A stretch of DNA of 64,000 nucleotides from NCBI RefSeq assembly GCF_003049735.1, contig NZ_PIRM01000002.1:62001-126000 (forward strand), given 5' to 3'. The DNA is from Campylobacter concisus. GTDB lineage: Bacteria; Campylobacterota; Campylobacteria; Campylobacterales; Campylobacteraceae. The position numbers and the translations under genes are program-made. Each line of letters opens with the position of its first letter. Position 1 is the first letter of the stretch. This document shows, one piece after another, positions 55,664 through 64,000 of the stretch. The notes beneath the pieces were generated by a model. That model made no database searches, was not told the DNA's origin, and saw only the letters and a program-made list of their open reading frames with translations.

Positions 55664-56870
55664 CAGCGCTCTCCAAAAATTCTCTCTCAAGTGCCACGAC
55701 ATCTTCAAAGTTCTCACGTCTTCTTATAAGTCTGTCTTTGCCATCAAGCACGCAAACTTCAGCGGCTCTGTTTCTTGTGTTGTAGTTTGAGCTCATGCTA
55801 AAACCATAAGCTCCAGCACCTTTTACAACGATAATATCGCCACTATCGCACTCTGGCAACTCTATATCTTTTGCTAAAAAATCGCCACTTTCACAAACTG
55901 GACCAACCACATCGCATGGGCCTAAATTTTTATCCTTGCCACAAACAAAAATTTCATGATGAGCACCGTAAAGGCTTGGTCTAATAAGATCATTCATCGC
56001 GCCATCAGTGATGACAAATCTCTTTTTGCCGTTAAATTTTTCATATAAAACGCTTGCAACAAAGTAGCCAGCATTACCTACGATAAAGCGTCCTGGCTCG
56101 CATACGATAGTCACGTCTTGGCCTTTTAGCGCAGCTAAAATTCCTTGAGCATAGTCGTATAAATTTATCTCTTTTTCATCGTTATAAATGATACCGAGTC
56201 CGCCGCCAACATCGAAAAATTTGATATCAATCTCAAGCGCTCTTAGCTCTCTTAAAAGCTCGCTAACGATATTTGCAGCATCGATTATCGGGCTAAGTGA
56301 TGTTAGCTGAGAGCCGATATGAAAATGTATGCCAGTTGGCTCAAGAGAGTTTGAAGCTTTAGCGTGGATGTACATTCTTTTAGCTGTTTCAGCATCAACA
56401 CCAAATTTATTTTCATTTAGTCCCGTTGAGATATATGGGTGAGTTTTTGCATCGACACCTGGATTTACCCTAATGCTAATTCTTGCCTTTAAGTTTAGCC
56501 CTTTTGCGATCTTTTCAAGTCTTAAAAGTTCAGCAAAACTCTCGACATTTATGAGTAAAATCTCATTTTTTAAAGCCTCTTTTAGCTCATCATCGCTCTT
56601 GCCAACACCGCTAAAAATGATCTGATATCTCTTTGCACCTGCTAAAAGCGCTCTTTTTACTTCACCAATGCTAACACAATCAAATCCAGCTCCAAGATCA
56701 GCTAGAAATTTCAAAACACTTAAATTTGAGTTTGCTTTCACCGCATAACAAATGAGAGATTTTCTAGCAAAAAATGCATTCTTTAGTGCTTCATAGCGAT
56801 TTTTTATATGGTTAAAATCATAAATGTAAAGTGGGGTTTTGTATCTACTTGCAAGCTCTTTAAAATCCAT
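55647..56870 (-). CDS. lysA: Diaminopimelate decarboxylase LysA
   Basis: Converts meso-diaminopimelate to lysine. PLP enzyme of the alanine racemase fold. 407 residues. PLP lysine is K45 in CYAVKANSNLS. Other motifs are FDCVSIGEVKRAL, HFHIGSQ, FFDVGGGLGI, EPGRFIVGNAG and VCESGDFLAKD. Overlaps pheA. Corresponds to Cj0314. Confidence 0.94.
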   Translation of the reverse strand: MDFKELASRYKTPLYIYDFNHIKNRYEALKNAFFARKSLICYAVKANSNLSVLKFLADLGAGFDCVSIGEVKRALLAGAKRYQIIFSGVGKSDDELKEALKNEILLINVESFAELLRLEKIAKGLNLKARISIRVNPGVDAKTHPYISTGLNENKFGVDAETAKRMYIHAKASNSLEPTGIHFHIGSQLTSLSPIIDAANIVSELLRELRALEIDIKFFDVGGGLGIIYNDEKEINLYDYAQGILAALKGQDVTIVCEPGRFIVGNAGYFVASVLYEKFNGKKRFVITDGAMNDLIRPSLYGAHHEIFVCGKDKNLGPCDVVGPVCESGDFLAKDIELPECDSGDIIVVKGAGAYGFSMSSNYNTRNRAAEVCVLDGKDRLIRRRENFEDVVALEREFLESADARAK

Positions 56871-56925
56871 AAAATAGCCTTTATTAAAATAGCTTGATTT
56901 TACAAAAAGCTTACCAAAATTTGGC

Positions 56926-57990
56926 TTAACGATGCGATTTTATGAGATAAATGGCGTATGCAAAAAGTAAAATAACTGGCAAAACTATGCCAATCTCTGG
57001 CAAGATTACGGAAGTTTGTGCAAATTTTGCAAGAATAAAGAGCAACCCCCAAACGACAAGAGTTATCACAACAAAAATAAAAGTCGAAAGTGCAAGATTA
57101 AAAAATCTACCAGTTACAGGCAAATGATAGTAAAAAATGAGCAACAAAAATGGTGCAAAAAATGGTGCGATAGCAAGGTTGTAAAAAGCTGTTTTTGCGC
57201 TATCAAGGCCGATGCCTTCATTCTTAAATGTCTTTATAAAATTTATCGCATCTGGGATATTAAATTTTGAGTTTTCAACACTAGCAGCGCTTTCAATACT
57301 CTTTGGCTTAAAGCCTTTTAATGCATCTAAGCTATCACTTTGTATTTTATTAAAACCAGCTTCACCAAGCTCTAAAATTTGCGGCAAAAGAGTTTGATTA
57401 ACATCTTTTAAAATCCACTCATTGTCTTTAAAATTAGCATGATTTGCAAATGTAGTTGAGAGTAAATTTGTGCCATTTATCTCAAAAATTCTAACATCAT
57501 TTGCTATTTGATTAACAGAATTTAGCTCCTTTATGTAGATAAATTTGCCTTCAAATTTTAAAAATGAATCATTTGTGCTTTTTGAAAAAGCCGTATTTTT
57601 AGCGATACTTTTTTGATAGTCGTGTGCATAGGCAAATGGAGTAAAATTTAAGCCGACATAAAAAATAGTTACAAAAAGTGCAATAAAAAATGGTGGAAAA
57701 ATTAAGCTATTTTTGCTAATGCCAAGTGCATAAAAACTGATTAGCTCGTTTGAGCGAACCATATTTACATGTAAAATTATTAGTGCAAAAATGAGCGAAA
57801 GTGGCAAAACATAGCCAATAGCGCTAAGCGATGTAAGCCCAACATAAAGGAGCTGAAGGTTAGCAGATGGCGGCAGATCTTTTAAATTTGTAAGTAGATC
57901 GATTCCGACATAAAATAGTTCAAGCGCTAAAAATACGATAAGAAAAGATTTTATATAGACCCAGCCAACGTATCTGGCGTATAGTTTCAT
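56926..57990 (-). CDS. lptG: LptF/LptG-family LPS-export permease
   Basis: Inner-membrane partner of the LptB ATPase in LPS/LOS transport to LptD. 354 residues with six likely membrane segments, three at each end (about 10-35, 55-80, 95-115; then about 270-290, 300-320, 330-350), separated by a beta-rich periplasmic domain. N-terminal RYVGWVYIKSFLIVFL is typical of YjgP/YjgQ. Located before pth as in C. jejuni Cj0313. LptG rather than LptF is a guess from position. Overlaps pth by 4 bp. Confidence 0.8.
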   Translation of the reverse strand: MKLYARYVGWVYIKSFLIVFLALELFYVGIDLLTNLKDLPPSANLQLLYVGLTSLSAIGYVLPLSLIFALIILHVNMVRSNELISFYALGISKNSLIFPPFFIALFVTIFYVGLNFTPFAYAHDYQKSIAKNTAFSKSTNDSFLKFEGKFIYIKELNSVNQIANDVRIFEINGTNLLSTTFANHANFKDNEWILKDVNQTLLPQILELGEAGFNKIQSDSLDALKGFKPKSIESAASVENSKFNIPDAINFIKTFKNEGIGLDSAKTAFYNLAIAPFFAPFLLLIFYYHLPVTGRFFNLALSTFIFVVITLVVWGLLFILAKFAQTSVILPEIGIVLPVILLFAYAIYLIKSHR

Positions 57991-58535
57991 TTGATAAGAC
58001 CTTTTTTTATCGTAAATTTTTGCGAAATTTCATTGATGTCACTCTTTATTAGCTCGCAAACTGCATTTTTTGTGTAGGCTAAAATTTCATCTAAAGCCTT
58101 TTTTTCTTCATCACTAAACTCTCCAAGGACGAAATTTTTAGCATCACCAAGGTGTCCAATGCCAATACGCACCCTTTCGTAGTCGTTGCCTATTAATCCA
58201 TCGATTGATTTTATGCCGTTATGCCCGCCACTACTGCCGCCTTTTTTAAATTTAACTGCACCAAAACTAAGATCAAGGTCATCGTGTATTACGATTATTC
58301 TATCTGGTTTATAAAAATCTTTGACCGCTTTTACACTTTGTCCTGAGAGGTTCATAAAAGTTGTAGGTTTTAGCAAGATAATGTCGTTAAATTTAAAAAC
58401 TTCGCCTTGGAATTTGGCTGAGCTAACATCTTTGTAATTTGAGTCTTTTAGGAGATCTATAAGCATAAAGCCTATATTGTGTCTAGTGTTTTCATATTTG
58501 GAGCCAGGATTTCCCAGCCCCGCTATTAGTGTCAC
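57987..58535 (-). CDS. pth: Peptidyl-tRNA hydrolase Pth
   Basis: Recycles peptidyl-tRNAs dropped from ribosomes. 182 residues. Motifs: LIAGLGNPGSKYENTRHNIGF with catalytic H19, PTTFMNLSGQSV, IVIHDDLDLSFG and GGSSGGHNGIKSI. Coupled to rplY (11 bp gap) and to the lptG-like gene (4-bp overlap). Confidence 0.95.
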   Translation of the reverse strand: MTLIAGLGNPGSKYENTRHNIGFMLIDLLKDSNYKDVSSAKFQGEVFKFNDIILLKPTTFMNLSGQSVKAVKDFYKPDRIIVIHDDLDLSFGAVKFKKGGSSGGHNGIKSIDGLIGNDYERVRIGIGHLGDAKNFVLGEFSDEEKKALDEILAYTKNAVCELIKSDINEISQKFTIKKGLIK

Positions 58536-58546
58536 AAAAGCCCTTT

Positions 58547-59083
58547 TTATTTAGCTTTAATAACTCCAAGTACCGCAACACGGTCAGCGTCTACAATAGT
58601 AACGCCTTTAGGAGCTGTGATATCACGAACCAAAATAGTATCGTCGATGTCAAGTTTGCTTACATCAACGTCAAATGAATTTGGTAAATTTTCAGCTGTG
58701 CATTTTACGCAAAGACGTCTTTTTGATTGGATCAAAACGCCCTTGTTTTTAAGACCAATAGGTGTTCCAACTGGCTTAACTGGAATCATATATTTTGATA
58801 AAACGCCTGGAAGTGCTACTTTTAGATCTACGTGTTTAAGATCACTTGTAACAACATCTCTTTGGTAATCAACAATAACGACATTATAAACTTTTCCGCC
58901 TACTTTTACATCAAAAGCAAGGCTCTCTTTTTTGCGTGCTTCTTTAATAAAGTCATTTACTTTAAAAGCAGCTGCAACATTCTCTAATCCCTTGCCATAA
59001 ATGTTGGCGATTAGATAACCATCTCTTCTCAAAGCCTTTGCAGACTTCTTACCGATACTCTCTCTAACGATTCCTTCTAACAT
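58547..59083 (-). CDS. rplY: Ribosomal protein L25 (CTC form)
   Basis: 5S rRNA-binding protein of the large subunit. 178 residues, with the general stress CTC-type C-terminal domain beyond the L25 core. Core text reads [20 protein letters not shown] and [15 protein letters not shown], and the second domain has [22 protein letters not shown] sequence. RBS AAAGGA before ATG 59083. The 118-bp gap upstream contains a TAAAAT-type -10 near 59118-59125. Confidence 0.92.
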   Translation of the reverse strand: MLEGIVRESIGKKSAKALRRDGYLIANIYGKGLENVAAAFKVNDFIKEARKKESLAFDVKVGGKVYNVVIVDYQRDVVTSDLKHVDLKVALPGVLSKYMIPVKPVGTPIGLKNKGVLIQSKRRLCVKCTAENLPNSFDVDVSKLDIDDTILVRDITAPKGVTIVDADRVAVLGVIKAK

Positions 59084-59201
59084 CGTTTTCCTTTCATAAA
59101 AAAATAGGTGCTGATTTTATCCAATGCTTTATAAATTTCACATAAAGCTTATTTAAGAATGACCACTTTTGCTGTTTATGTATTAGCTTGGGCTTCCTTG
59201 T

Positions 59202-60194
59202 TTAAAGTGATTTCATAATATCATCAAATGCTGACACAAACTGCTTTAAACCATCGCTTAATAAATCTTTATAAACGACATTTATATCTATCTCATTATT
59301 TTTTATAATCTGAAAAAAACTTGAGATATTTTCTTTACTAGGCACATTTTTTGCCTCTGCTTTTTCTTTTATAAATTCTTTTATCGTCTCTATTGGTGCT
59401 GTATTTATAGAATTTTTATACATTAGCTCTCTAACGTAATAATCCCCTCTTAAACCGCCACCCTTTACGCCTGTGCTTGCAAAAAGTGTTCTTACATTTT
59501 CTAGTCCAAAATCTTCAATCAGATGATATATATTTGCAGCATTCATTATGCCAATTTGTCCCGTTGGCAAGCTCTTTGCAGCCATAACCTCATCAAGCTT
59601 TCTATCAAATCTACTTACAAAAACACTTATCACACCTTTTGGCATAGTAGTATCTATAAAGCGACTTGTATAAGCCTTACTACCTTCTTTAAATGCTTCA
59701 AGACAGTTTTTAGCCTGATCTGGTGAAAATATAAGCGTAGCATTTACACTAATTCCCCTTGCCATAAGCGCGCTCATCGCCTCATAACCATCTTTTGTAG
59801 CTGGAATTTTTATCATAACATTTGGCATTGATATTAGATTATAAAGCCTGATACCTTCTTCTATTGTTGCGACTGTATCATCGCTTAAATTTGGATCAAC
59901 CTCAATGCTTACAAAGCCATCATCGCCGTTTGCATAATTCCTTAACATTTTACATGCGGCGATTTTTATATCTTGAGTAGCCAAAATTTCATAAAGATCT
60001 TTTGGGTGGCGTTTATTGCTAGCTTCTATTATCTTTTTATAAGCAGGCGAAGCAAATGCTGTTTTAAAAATAGCTGGGTTACTTGTAGCGCCGTTTATAA
60101 CATTATTTTCCAATAAAGAGTTAAATTCGCTTTGTAAAAAATTTCTCTCTATAAAATCACACCAAAGAGAGAATTTAGCTTCGTTGTCATACAT
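59202..60194 (-). CDS. tal: Transaldolase
   Basis: Pentose phosphate enzyme that moves a three-carbon unit between sugar phosphates. 330 residues. Active-site lysine is K129 in NVMIKIPAT; NGATSNPAIF and GISVNATLIFSPDQA are the other family signatures. It lies 6 bp after serB. In C. jejuni tal-serB-cheW-cheA-cheV are also neighbours (Cj0281c-Cj0285c). Confidence 0.92.
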   Translation of the reverse strand: MYDNEAKFSLWCDFIERNFLQSEFNSLLENNVINGATSNPAIFKTAFASPAYKKIIEASNKRHPKDLYEILATQDIKIAACKMLRNYANGDDGFVSIEVDPNLSDDTVATIEEGIRLYNLISMPNVMIKIPATKDGYEAMSALMARGISVNATLIFSPDQAKNCLEAFKEGSKAYTSRFIDTTMPKGVISVFVSRFDRKLDEVMAAKSLPTGQIGIMNAANIYHLIEDFGLENVRTLFASTGVKGGGLRGDYYVRELMYKNSINTAPIETIKEFIKEKAEAKNVPSKENISSFFQIIKNNEIDINVVYKDLLSDGLKQFVSAFDDIMKSL

Positions 60195-60200
60195 TAGTTT

Positions 60201-60827
60201 CTACCTTATAAATTTTAAAATTTCACGCAAGTCTTTAACATCAACACAATGTGTCGCTTCTTTTTTTAAGATATCTTTTGCACAAAATGCAATGCTAAGG
60301 TCGCACTTTCTAAACATCGATATGTCATTGGCCCCGTCCCCAACACACATTATCTCGTCCTTGCCTAGATTTAATAGTCCACACAAGCGGTCAATCATAT
60401 CTCCCTTTGAACTACTAAACATCATTTCTCCGCCAACTTCACCACTTAAAATTCCATCTTTATGATGCAAGATATTTGCAAAATTTGCATCAAAATTAAG
60501 TTTTTTTTGCATTACATCGGTTGCATTGTGAAATCCACCGCTAAAAACCACGACTTTGATACCTTTTTGCTTTAAAGCTTCTATTAGCTCGCCAGCTCCT
60601 GGCATTATGGGTAAATTTTTGCAAATTTCATTTACTTTTAAAAGTGGCAATCCTTTTAAAAATTTTACTCTTTTTGTAAGACTTTCAAAAAAATCAAGCT
60701 CACCGTTCATCGAACGCTTAGTTATATTAGCTACTTCTTCACTAGCATTATTAGCGGCGGCGAGAATATCTATCGTCTCGCCGTCCATTATTGTAGAGTC
60801 AAAGTCAAAAACACAAAGTTTTATCAA
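60201..60827 (-). CDS. serB: Phosphoserine phosphatase SerB
   Basis: Last step of serine synthesis. HAD-family hydrolase of 208 residues. Motif I is FDFDSTIMDGETIDIL (nucleophile D8, acid D10), motif II VVFSGGF, and motif III/IV with GDGANDISMF. It is next to tal and behind the chemotaxis genes, while serC is 16 kb away in the same orientation. Confidence 0.93.
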   Translation of the reverse strand: MIKLCVFDFDSTIMDGETIDILAAANNASEEVANITKRSMNGELDFFESLTKRVKFLKGLPLLKVNEICKNLPIMPGAGELIEALKQKGIKVVVFSGGFHNATDVMQKKLNFDANFANILHHKDGILSGEVGGEMMFSSSKGDMIDRLCGLLNLGKDEIMCVGDGANDISMFRKCDLSIAFCAKDILKKEATHCVDVKDLREILKFIR

Positions 60828-60835
60828 GCTATACC

Positions 60836-61333
60836 CTAAAAATCACGTTTTAAAAGACTTTCGACCTTTAAGATCGTAAGGATATTTTGGTCGCGCTTTC
60901 CGATACCATAAATCATGCCTTTGTCTTTTACCAAAGTCTCTGGTGGCGGATCGATCCTATTACGGTCTATTCTGATGGCCTCCGTCAAGCGGTCTATCAC
61001 AAAGCCAGCGATATTATCCGCATCTTTCATAACGATATATCTTGTGCTTGGGCTTTGTTTTGTGACATTTAGTGAAAAACGCTTACGCAAATCAATAAGC
61101 GGAATAACATTTCCACGTAGGTTAAACACACCAAGAACGTAATCAGGTACACTAGGAACACGTGTATATTCAATAGGTTTGATTATCTCTTGGATATTTA
61201 AAATAGGTATTGCGTACTCTTCCTCACCGACAACAAATCCTACTAGCTGAACTATATCCTCATTATTTTTTAACTCAGGACCATTCATTTGCTGTTTTTG
61301 TTTGCTTAAAACTTGATTTAGTTTATTGTTCAT
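60836..61333 (-). CDS. cheW: Chemotaxis adaptor CheW
   Basis: Links chemoreceptors to CheA in the polar array. 165 residues, a single CheW domain with EEYAIPILNIQEIIKP, VPDYVLGVFNLRGNVIPLIDLRKRF and FVIDRLTEAIRI. It is 10 bp downstream of cheA and 9 bp upstream of serB. Confidence 0.95.
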   Translation of the reverse strand: MNNKLNQVLSKQKQQMNGPELKNNEDIVQLVGFVVGEEEYAIPILNIQEIIKPIEYTRVPSVPDYVLGVFNLRGNVIPLIDLRKRFSLNVTKQSPSTRYIVMKDADNIAGFVIDRLTEAIRIDRNRIDPPPETLVKDKGMIYGIGKRDQNILTILKVESLLKRDF

Positions 61334-61342
61334 CCCTTACCC

Positions 61343-63697
61343 CTAAGCTAATTTTATATTCTTTCTAACGACATTTTCTAAGTACTCGGCTGAATATGGT
61401 TTTGTAATATACTCAGTCATTCCAACTTCTACGCCACGCAATCTATCTGTTTTTGAAGTCCTTGATGTAACAGCAATAAGTGGTAAATTTCTATACTTAG
61501 AGTATTTTCTAATTTCGCCAGCCAGTGTATATCCATCCATTCTTGGCATCTCAATATCTATCAAAATCGCATCAAAGGAGTGTTCTCCAGATTTTACGAT
61601 ATTTAATGCCTCAACACCGTTTGTGGCTTCTATTATTGTTACCCCGGTTGGTTCAAGCGCTTTTTGCATGATAGTTCTATCCATTTTTGAGTCATCGACT
61701 ATCAAGACTTTATAATCGCTTGGTTTTTCCTTTGCTTTTGTGCTATCTTCTATTTCGGCTCTAATATCTACCTTGATATCTTTTGCCATCTCCATCATAG
61801 CACCAACGTCAATAATCAATGTCACACGGCCATCACCTCTAATAGTCGCACCGGCAATACCTGGGATATTTTGTAAATAATCGCCCATTGATTTAATAAC
61901 AATCTCTTCTTGCCCAACCAAAGTATCGACGATAATACCTAGTTTTGCTTCAGCAACACCGATTATTACGACATAAGTTTGATCTCCACCATCAAAAGCT
62001 TTTTCAACACCAAATACGTCAGAAAGTCTAACAAGAGACAAGACTTCATCTCTTAGCCTTAGTACATTTTTGCCATCGATCGTGTAGATATCATCAATCG
62101 GCACGCGAACAGTTTCAAGAACGCTAGCAAGTGGAATAGCATAAAATTCTTCTTGCGTTCCAACTAGTAGTGACTGAATAATCGCAAGTGTGAGTGGAAT
62201 TTTAAGCTTCATAACCGTACCTTTTCCAACTTCACTTTCAATATCAATGATGCCGTTTAGCTTTTCAATATTTGTCTTAACAACGTCCATACCTACACCA
62301 CGACCAGATACGTTTGTGACCTTTGCCGCAGTTGAAAATCCTGGTCTAAAGATAAGACCAAATGCCTCTTTTTCACTCATCGCATCAGCTTCGCGTTCAG
62401 TGATGATGCCTTTTTCTATCGATTTAGATTTAAGCATATCCGCATCTAGACCCTTACCATCATCAACTATCTCAACAACGATGTGATTGCCTTCATTGTA
62501 AGCTTTTAGTTGAACAAGGCCTTTTTCTGGCTTACCTGCTGCCTTTCTTGTCTCAGGATCCTCGATACCGTGATCGCATGAATTTCTGATGATGTGCACT
62601 AGCGGATCGCCGATCTCTTCTACGATTGACTTATCAAGCTCAGTCTCTTCACCTGAAATTTCAAGATCGATTTGCTTACCAAGGTCGCGGCTAAGATCGC
62701 GTATCATACGTGGGAATTTATTAAAGACTTTTGCTATTGGAAGCATTCTTGTCTTCATAACGGCAAGCTGAATATCAGTCGTAACTAGACTTAGGCTTGA
62801 AACTACTTGATTTAGCTCTTCAAGGAATTTCTCACCCTCATATCTCTCTTCCACGTCATCATAAATTTTTAATAAGCGGTTTTTACCAAGAACAAGCTCG
62901 CCGATTAGATTCATCAAGTGGTCAAGTCTTTTTACTTCAACACGTATAGTTTGTTCCTGAGCCACTGCACCGCTACTTGCCGCTGGGACCTTTCTATCTC
63001 CATCCTTTTCTTTACTCTCTGCTTTTGCAGCTGGAGCTGAAGTACTACTTGCAGCTGGAGCTATCTCGCTAGGAGATTTTGGAGCTATGCCTTTTGAAGC
63101 ACGCCTTGCTTGATCCTCAGCCTTCCTAACTTTTAAGAGTCTTTCTATCTCTGCTTCGACTTCAGAGTCGCTTAGCTTTGAAAGCTCAGCATCACCTATC
63201 TCTGGTGCTTCTTCGGCAGGCGCGGCTGGCTCTGGCTCTTTTGCTGGCTCTGGCGTTGGCTCAGCTACTGGCGTGGCAGAAGCTTCAGGAGCTGCTGCTG
63301 GAGCTTCACCTTCAGAAATTTGAGTAAGTCTTGAGCAAATGTTTTTAATATCAATGCCAGCAGCTGTATCATTTCCATGATCTCTAATGCTGCTTAACAA
63401 ACCTTTCATCATATCAACTGACTCAAGAACTACGTCCATAATGTCTGGAGTGATCTTTAGCTCGCCTTTTCTAGCTTTATTTAAAACATCCTCCATATGG
63501 TGAGTCAGCTCTGTTAAAACATCAAAATTTAAAAAGCTTGAGCTACCTTTTACTGTGTGAGCAACACGGAAAATTCTATTTAATAATTCCAAATCTTCAG
63601 GATTTGACTCAAGCTCAACAAGGTCGTGATCTATCTGCTCAATAAGTTCGAAAGCTTCTATTAAAAAGTCTTCCATTATTTCTTTCATATCATCCAT
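61343..63697 (-). CDS. cheA: Chemotaxis kinase CheA with C-terminal receiver
   Basis: Histidine kinase that receives receptor signals and phosphorylates CheY. 784 residues in the order: HPt domain with phospho-accepting H47 (FRVAHTVKGSSSF), a long Ala/Pro/Glu-rich linker (about 135-230), dimerisation domain, HATPase domain (NSCDHGIEDPE ... GVGMDVVK), a CheW-like domain, and a C-terminal receiver with phospho-acceptor D714 (ILIDIEMPRMDGYT) and K766. The CheA-receiver fusion is the form usual for Campylobacter and Helicobacter. It probably acts as a phosphate sink for CheY. Confidence 0.95.
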   Translation of the reverse strand: MDDMKEIMEDFLIEAFELIEQIDHDLVELESNPEDLELLNRIFRVAHTVKGSSSFLNFDVLTELTHHMEDVLNKARKGELKITPDIMDVVLESVDMMKGLLSSIRDHGNDTAAGIDIKNICSRLTQISEGEAPAAAPEASATPVAEPTPEPAKEPEPAAPAEEAPEIGDAELSKLSDSEVEAEIERLLKVRKAEDQARRASKGIAPKSPSEIAPAASSTSAPAAKAESKEKDGDRKVPAASSGAVAQEQTIRVEVKRLDHLMNLIGELVLGKNRLLKIYDDVEERYEGEKFLEELNQVVSSLSLVTTDIQLAVMKTRMLPIAKVFNKFPRMIRDLSRDLGKQIDLEISGEETELDKSIVEEIGDPLVHIIRNSCDHGIEDPETRKAAGKPEKGLVQLKAYNEGNHIVVEIVDDGKGLDADMLKSKSIEKGIITEREADAMSEKEAFGLIFRPGFSTAAKVTNVSGRGVGMDVVKTNIEKLNGIIDIESEVGKGTVMKLKIPLTLAIIQSLLVGTQEEFYAIPLASVLETVRVPIDDIYTIDGKNVLRLRDEVLSLVRLSDVFGVEKAFDGGDQTYVVIIGVAEAKLGIIVDTLVGQEEIVIKSMGDYLQNIPGIAGATIRGDGRVTLIIDVGAMMEMAKDIKVDIRAEIEDSTKAKEKPSDYKVLIVDDSKMDRTIMQKALEPTGVTIIEATNGVEALNIVKSGEHSFDAILIDIEMPRMDGYTLAGEIRKYSKYRNLPLIAVTSRTSKTDRLRGVEVGMTEYITKPYSAEYLENVVRKNIKLA

Positions 63698-63705
63698 GTT
63701 TCACC

Positions 63706-64000
63706 TCATTTTGCAGATTTAGAATGTGCTTCAATAACTTTTAGCACTTCTTGATAAAATATACTCGCATCAAATTTTGTAAGATACGCCGCACCACCAG
63801 CTTCTTTGCTCTTGATTTCACTAAAATCATTACTCAATGAGGAGTTAAATACTATTGGTACTTCTTTAAATCTTTCATCATTTTTAAGAGTTGAAGCAAA
63901 GCGGTAGCCATCCATCTGTGGCATTTCGATATCACTTAAGATAACTCTAAGCTCTCTTGATAGGTTATCTCCGTATCTTTGATAAAGCTCTTCCATTCTC
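63706..64000 (-). CDS. cheV: Chemotaxis protein CheV (partial, N-terminus beyond window)
   Basis: Adaptor of the CheW type joined to a receiver. Only the receiver end is in the window. It reads VILSDIEMPQMDGYRFASTLKND (acceptor Asp in LSDIEMP) and AYLTKFD with the conserved lysine. The frame is open through base 64000, so the methionine at 63996 is internal. Position next to cheA matches Cj0285c. Nine bases separate it from cheA. Confidence 0.9.
   Translation of the reverse strand, partial: RMEELYQRYGDNLSRELRVILSDIEMPQMDGYRFASTLKNDERFKEVPIVFNSSLSNDFSEIKSKEAGGAAYLTKFDASIFYQEVLKVIEAHSKSAK

Noticed and set aside
55664..55717. Eighteen extra N-terminal codons for pheA
   Set aside because: They overlap lysA, have no ribosome-binding site, and chorismate mutase begins cleanly at [12 protein letters not shown] from 55663.
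63208..63300. Short Pro/Ala/Glu repeats in cheA as a repeat element
   Set aside because: They encode the flexible linker after the HPt domain, a normal low-complexity region of CheA.
1..64000. CRISPR array, insertion sequence, prophage, tRNA or rRNA gene
   Set aside because: No regular spaced repeats, transposase, integrase, phage structural gene or cloverleaf/rRNA sequence was recognised anywhere in the window.

Overview
The window is a continuous piece of an AT-rich epsilonproteobacterial chromosome, most likely a Campylobacter of the C. concisus/C. curvus type. The gene sets and their order follow Campylobacter closely: rluA-flpA-trmB-ftsE-ftsX; pnp-lptD-purD; guaA near uvrC; perR-dxs-fliH-fliG-fliF-hisC-pheA-lysA; pth-rplY; tal-serB-cheW-cheA-cheV. 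No rRNA or tRNA gene, integrase, transposase or CRISPR array was seen. Nearly all genes are packed with short gaps or overlaps.

Layout. 1-4.7 kb (minus strand): an envelope and RNA-modification operon ending in ftsE-ftsX, with a frameshifted homologue of the fibronectin-binding adhesin FlpA. 4.8-5.9 kb: rodA. 5.9-9.9 kb (minus): thiE-thiD bracketed by two paralogous cysteine-desulfurase-like enzymes. 10.0-12.5 kb (plus): an orphan DUF234 nuclease-like gene, the flagellar kinase gene flgS and a cysteine hydrolase. 12.5-16.8 kb: a DUF6882-like gene and dnaE. 16.8-17.4 kb: a 611-bp non-coding stretch in which a 93-bp direct repeat flanks a GC-rich, hairpin- and G-quadruplex-prone core. 17.4-25.0 kb: purD-RDD-lptD-phosphoribosyltransferase-pnp-usp. 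A 191-nt RNA gene resembling 6S RNA lies directly upstream of purD. 25.3-27.8 kb: hemD, an MFS drug exporter and a cupin. 27.8-30.3 kb: an accessory patch at the 3' end of guaA carrying an AAA/ABC-type ATPase overlapping a small protein with a PD-(D/E)XK-like motif. This is a candidate two-gene anti-phage system. 30.3-33.2 kb: guaA and a NhaD antiporter. 33.3-39.4 kb: a small lipoprotein, uvrC and a two-gene signalling pair whose phosphotransfer residues are mostly lost. 39.4-47.5 kb: a trpE-like gene, a TauE permease, a protein-methyltransferase-like gene, serC, xseA, menG/ubiE and CYTH-CHAD. 47.6-64.0 kb (all minus): perR, dxs, fliHGF, hisC, pheA, lysA, an LptF/G permease, pth, rplY, tal, serB, cheW, cheA and the 3' part of cheV.

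How the parts work together. Most of the window is housekeeping: cell elongation and division (RodA, FtsEX), LPS export (LptD, an LptF/G protein), replication and repair (DnaE, UvrC, XseA), RNA turnover (PNPase), and purine, haem, thiamine, isoprenoid, serine, aromatic and lysine biosynthesis. Motility is well represented: FliF/G/H build the motor base and export apparatus, FlgS activates late flagellar genes, and CheW/CheA/CheV steer. The accessory or unusual parts are the guaA-linked ATPase/nuclease-like pair, the split flpA, the degenerate phosphorelay pair after uvrC, and the repeat-flanked structured region downstream of usp.
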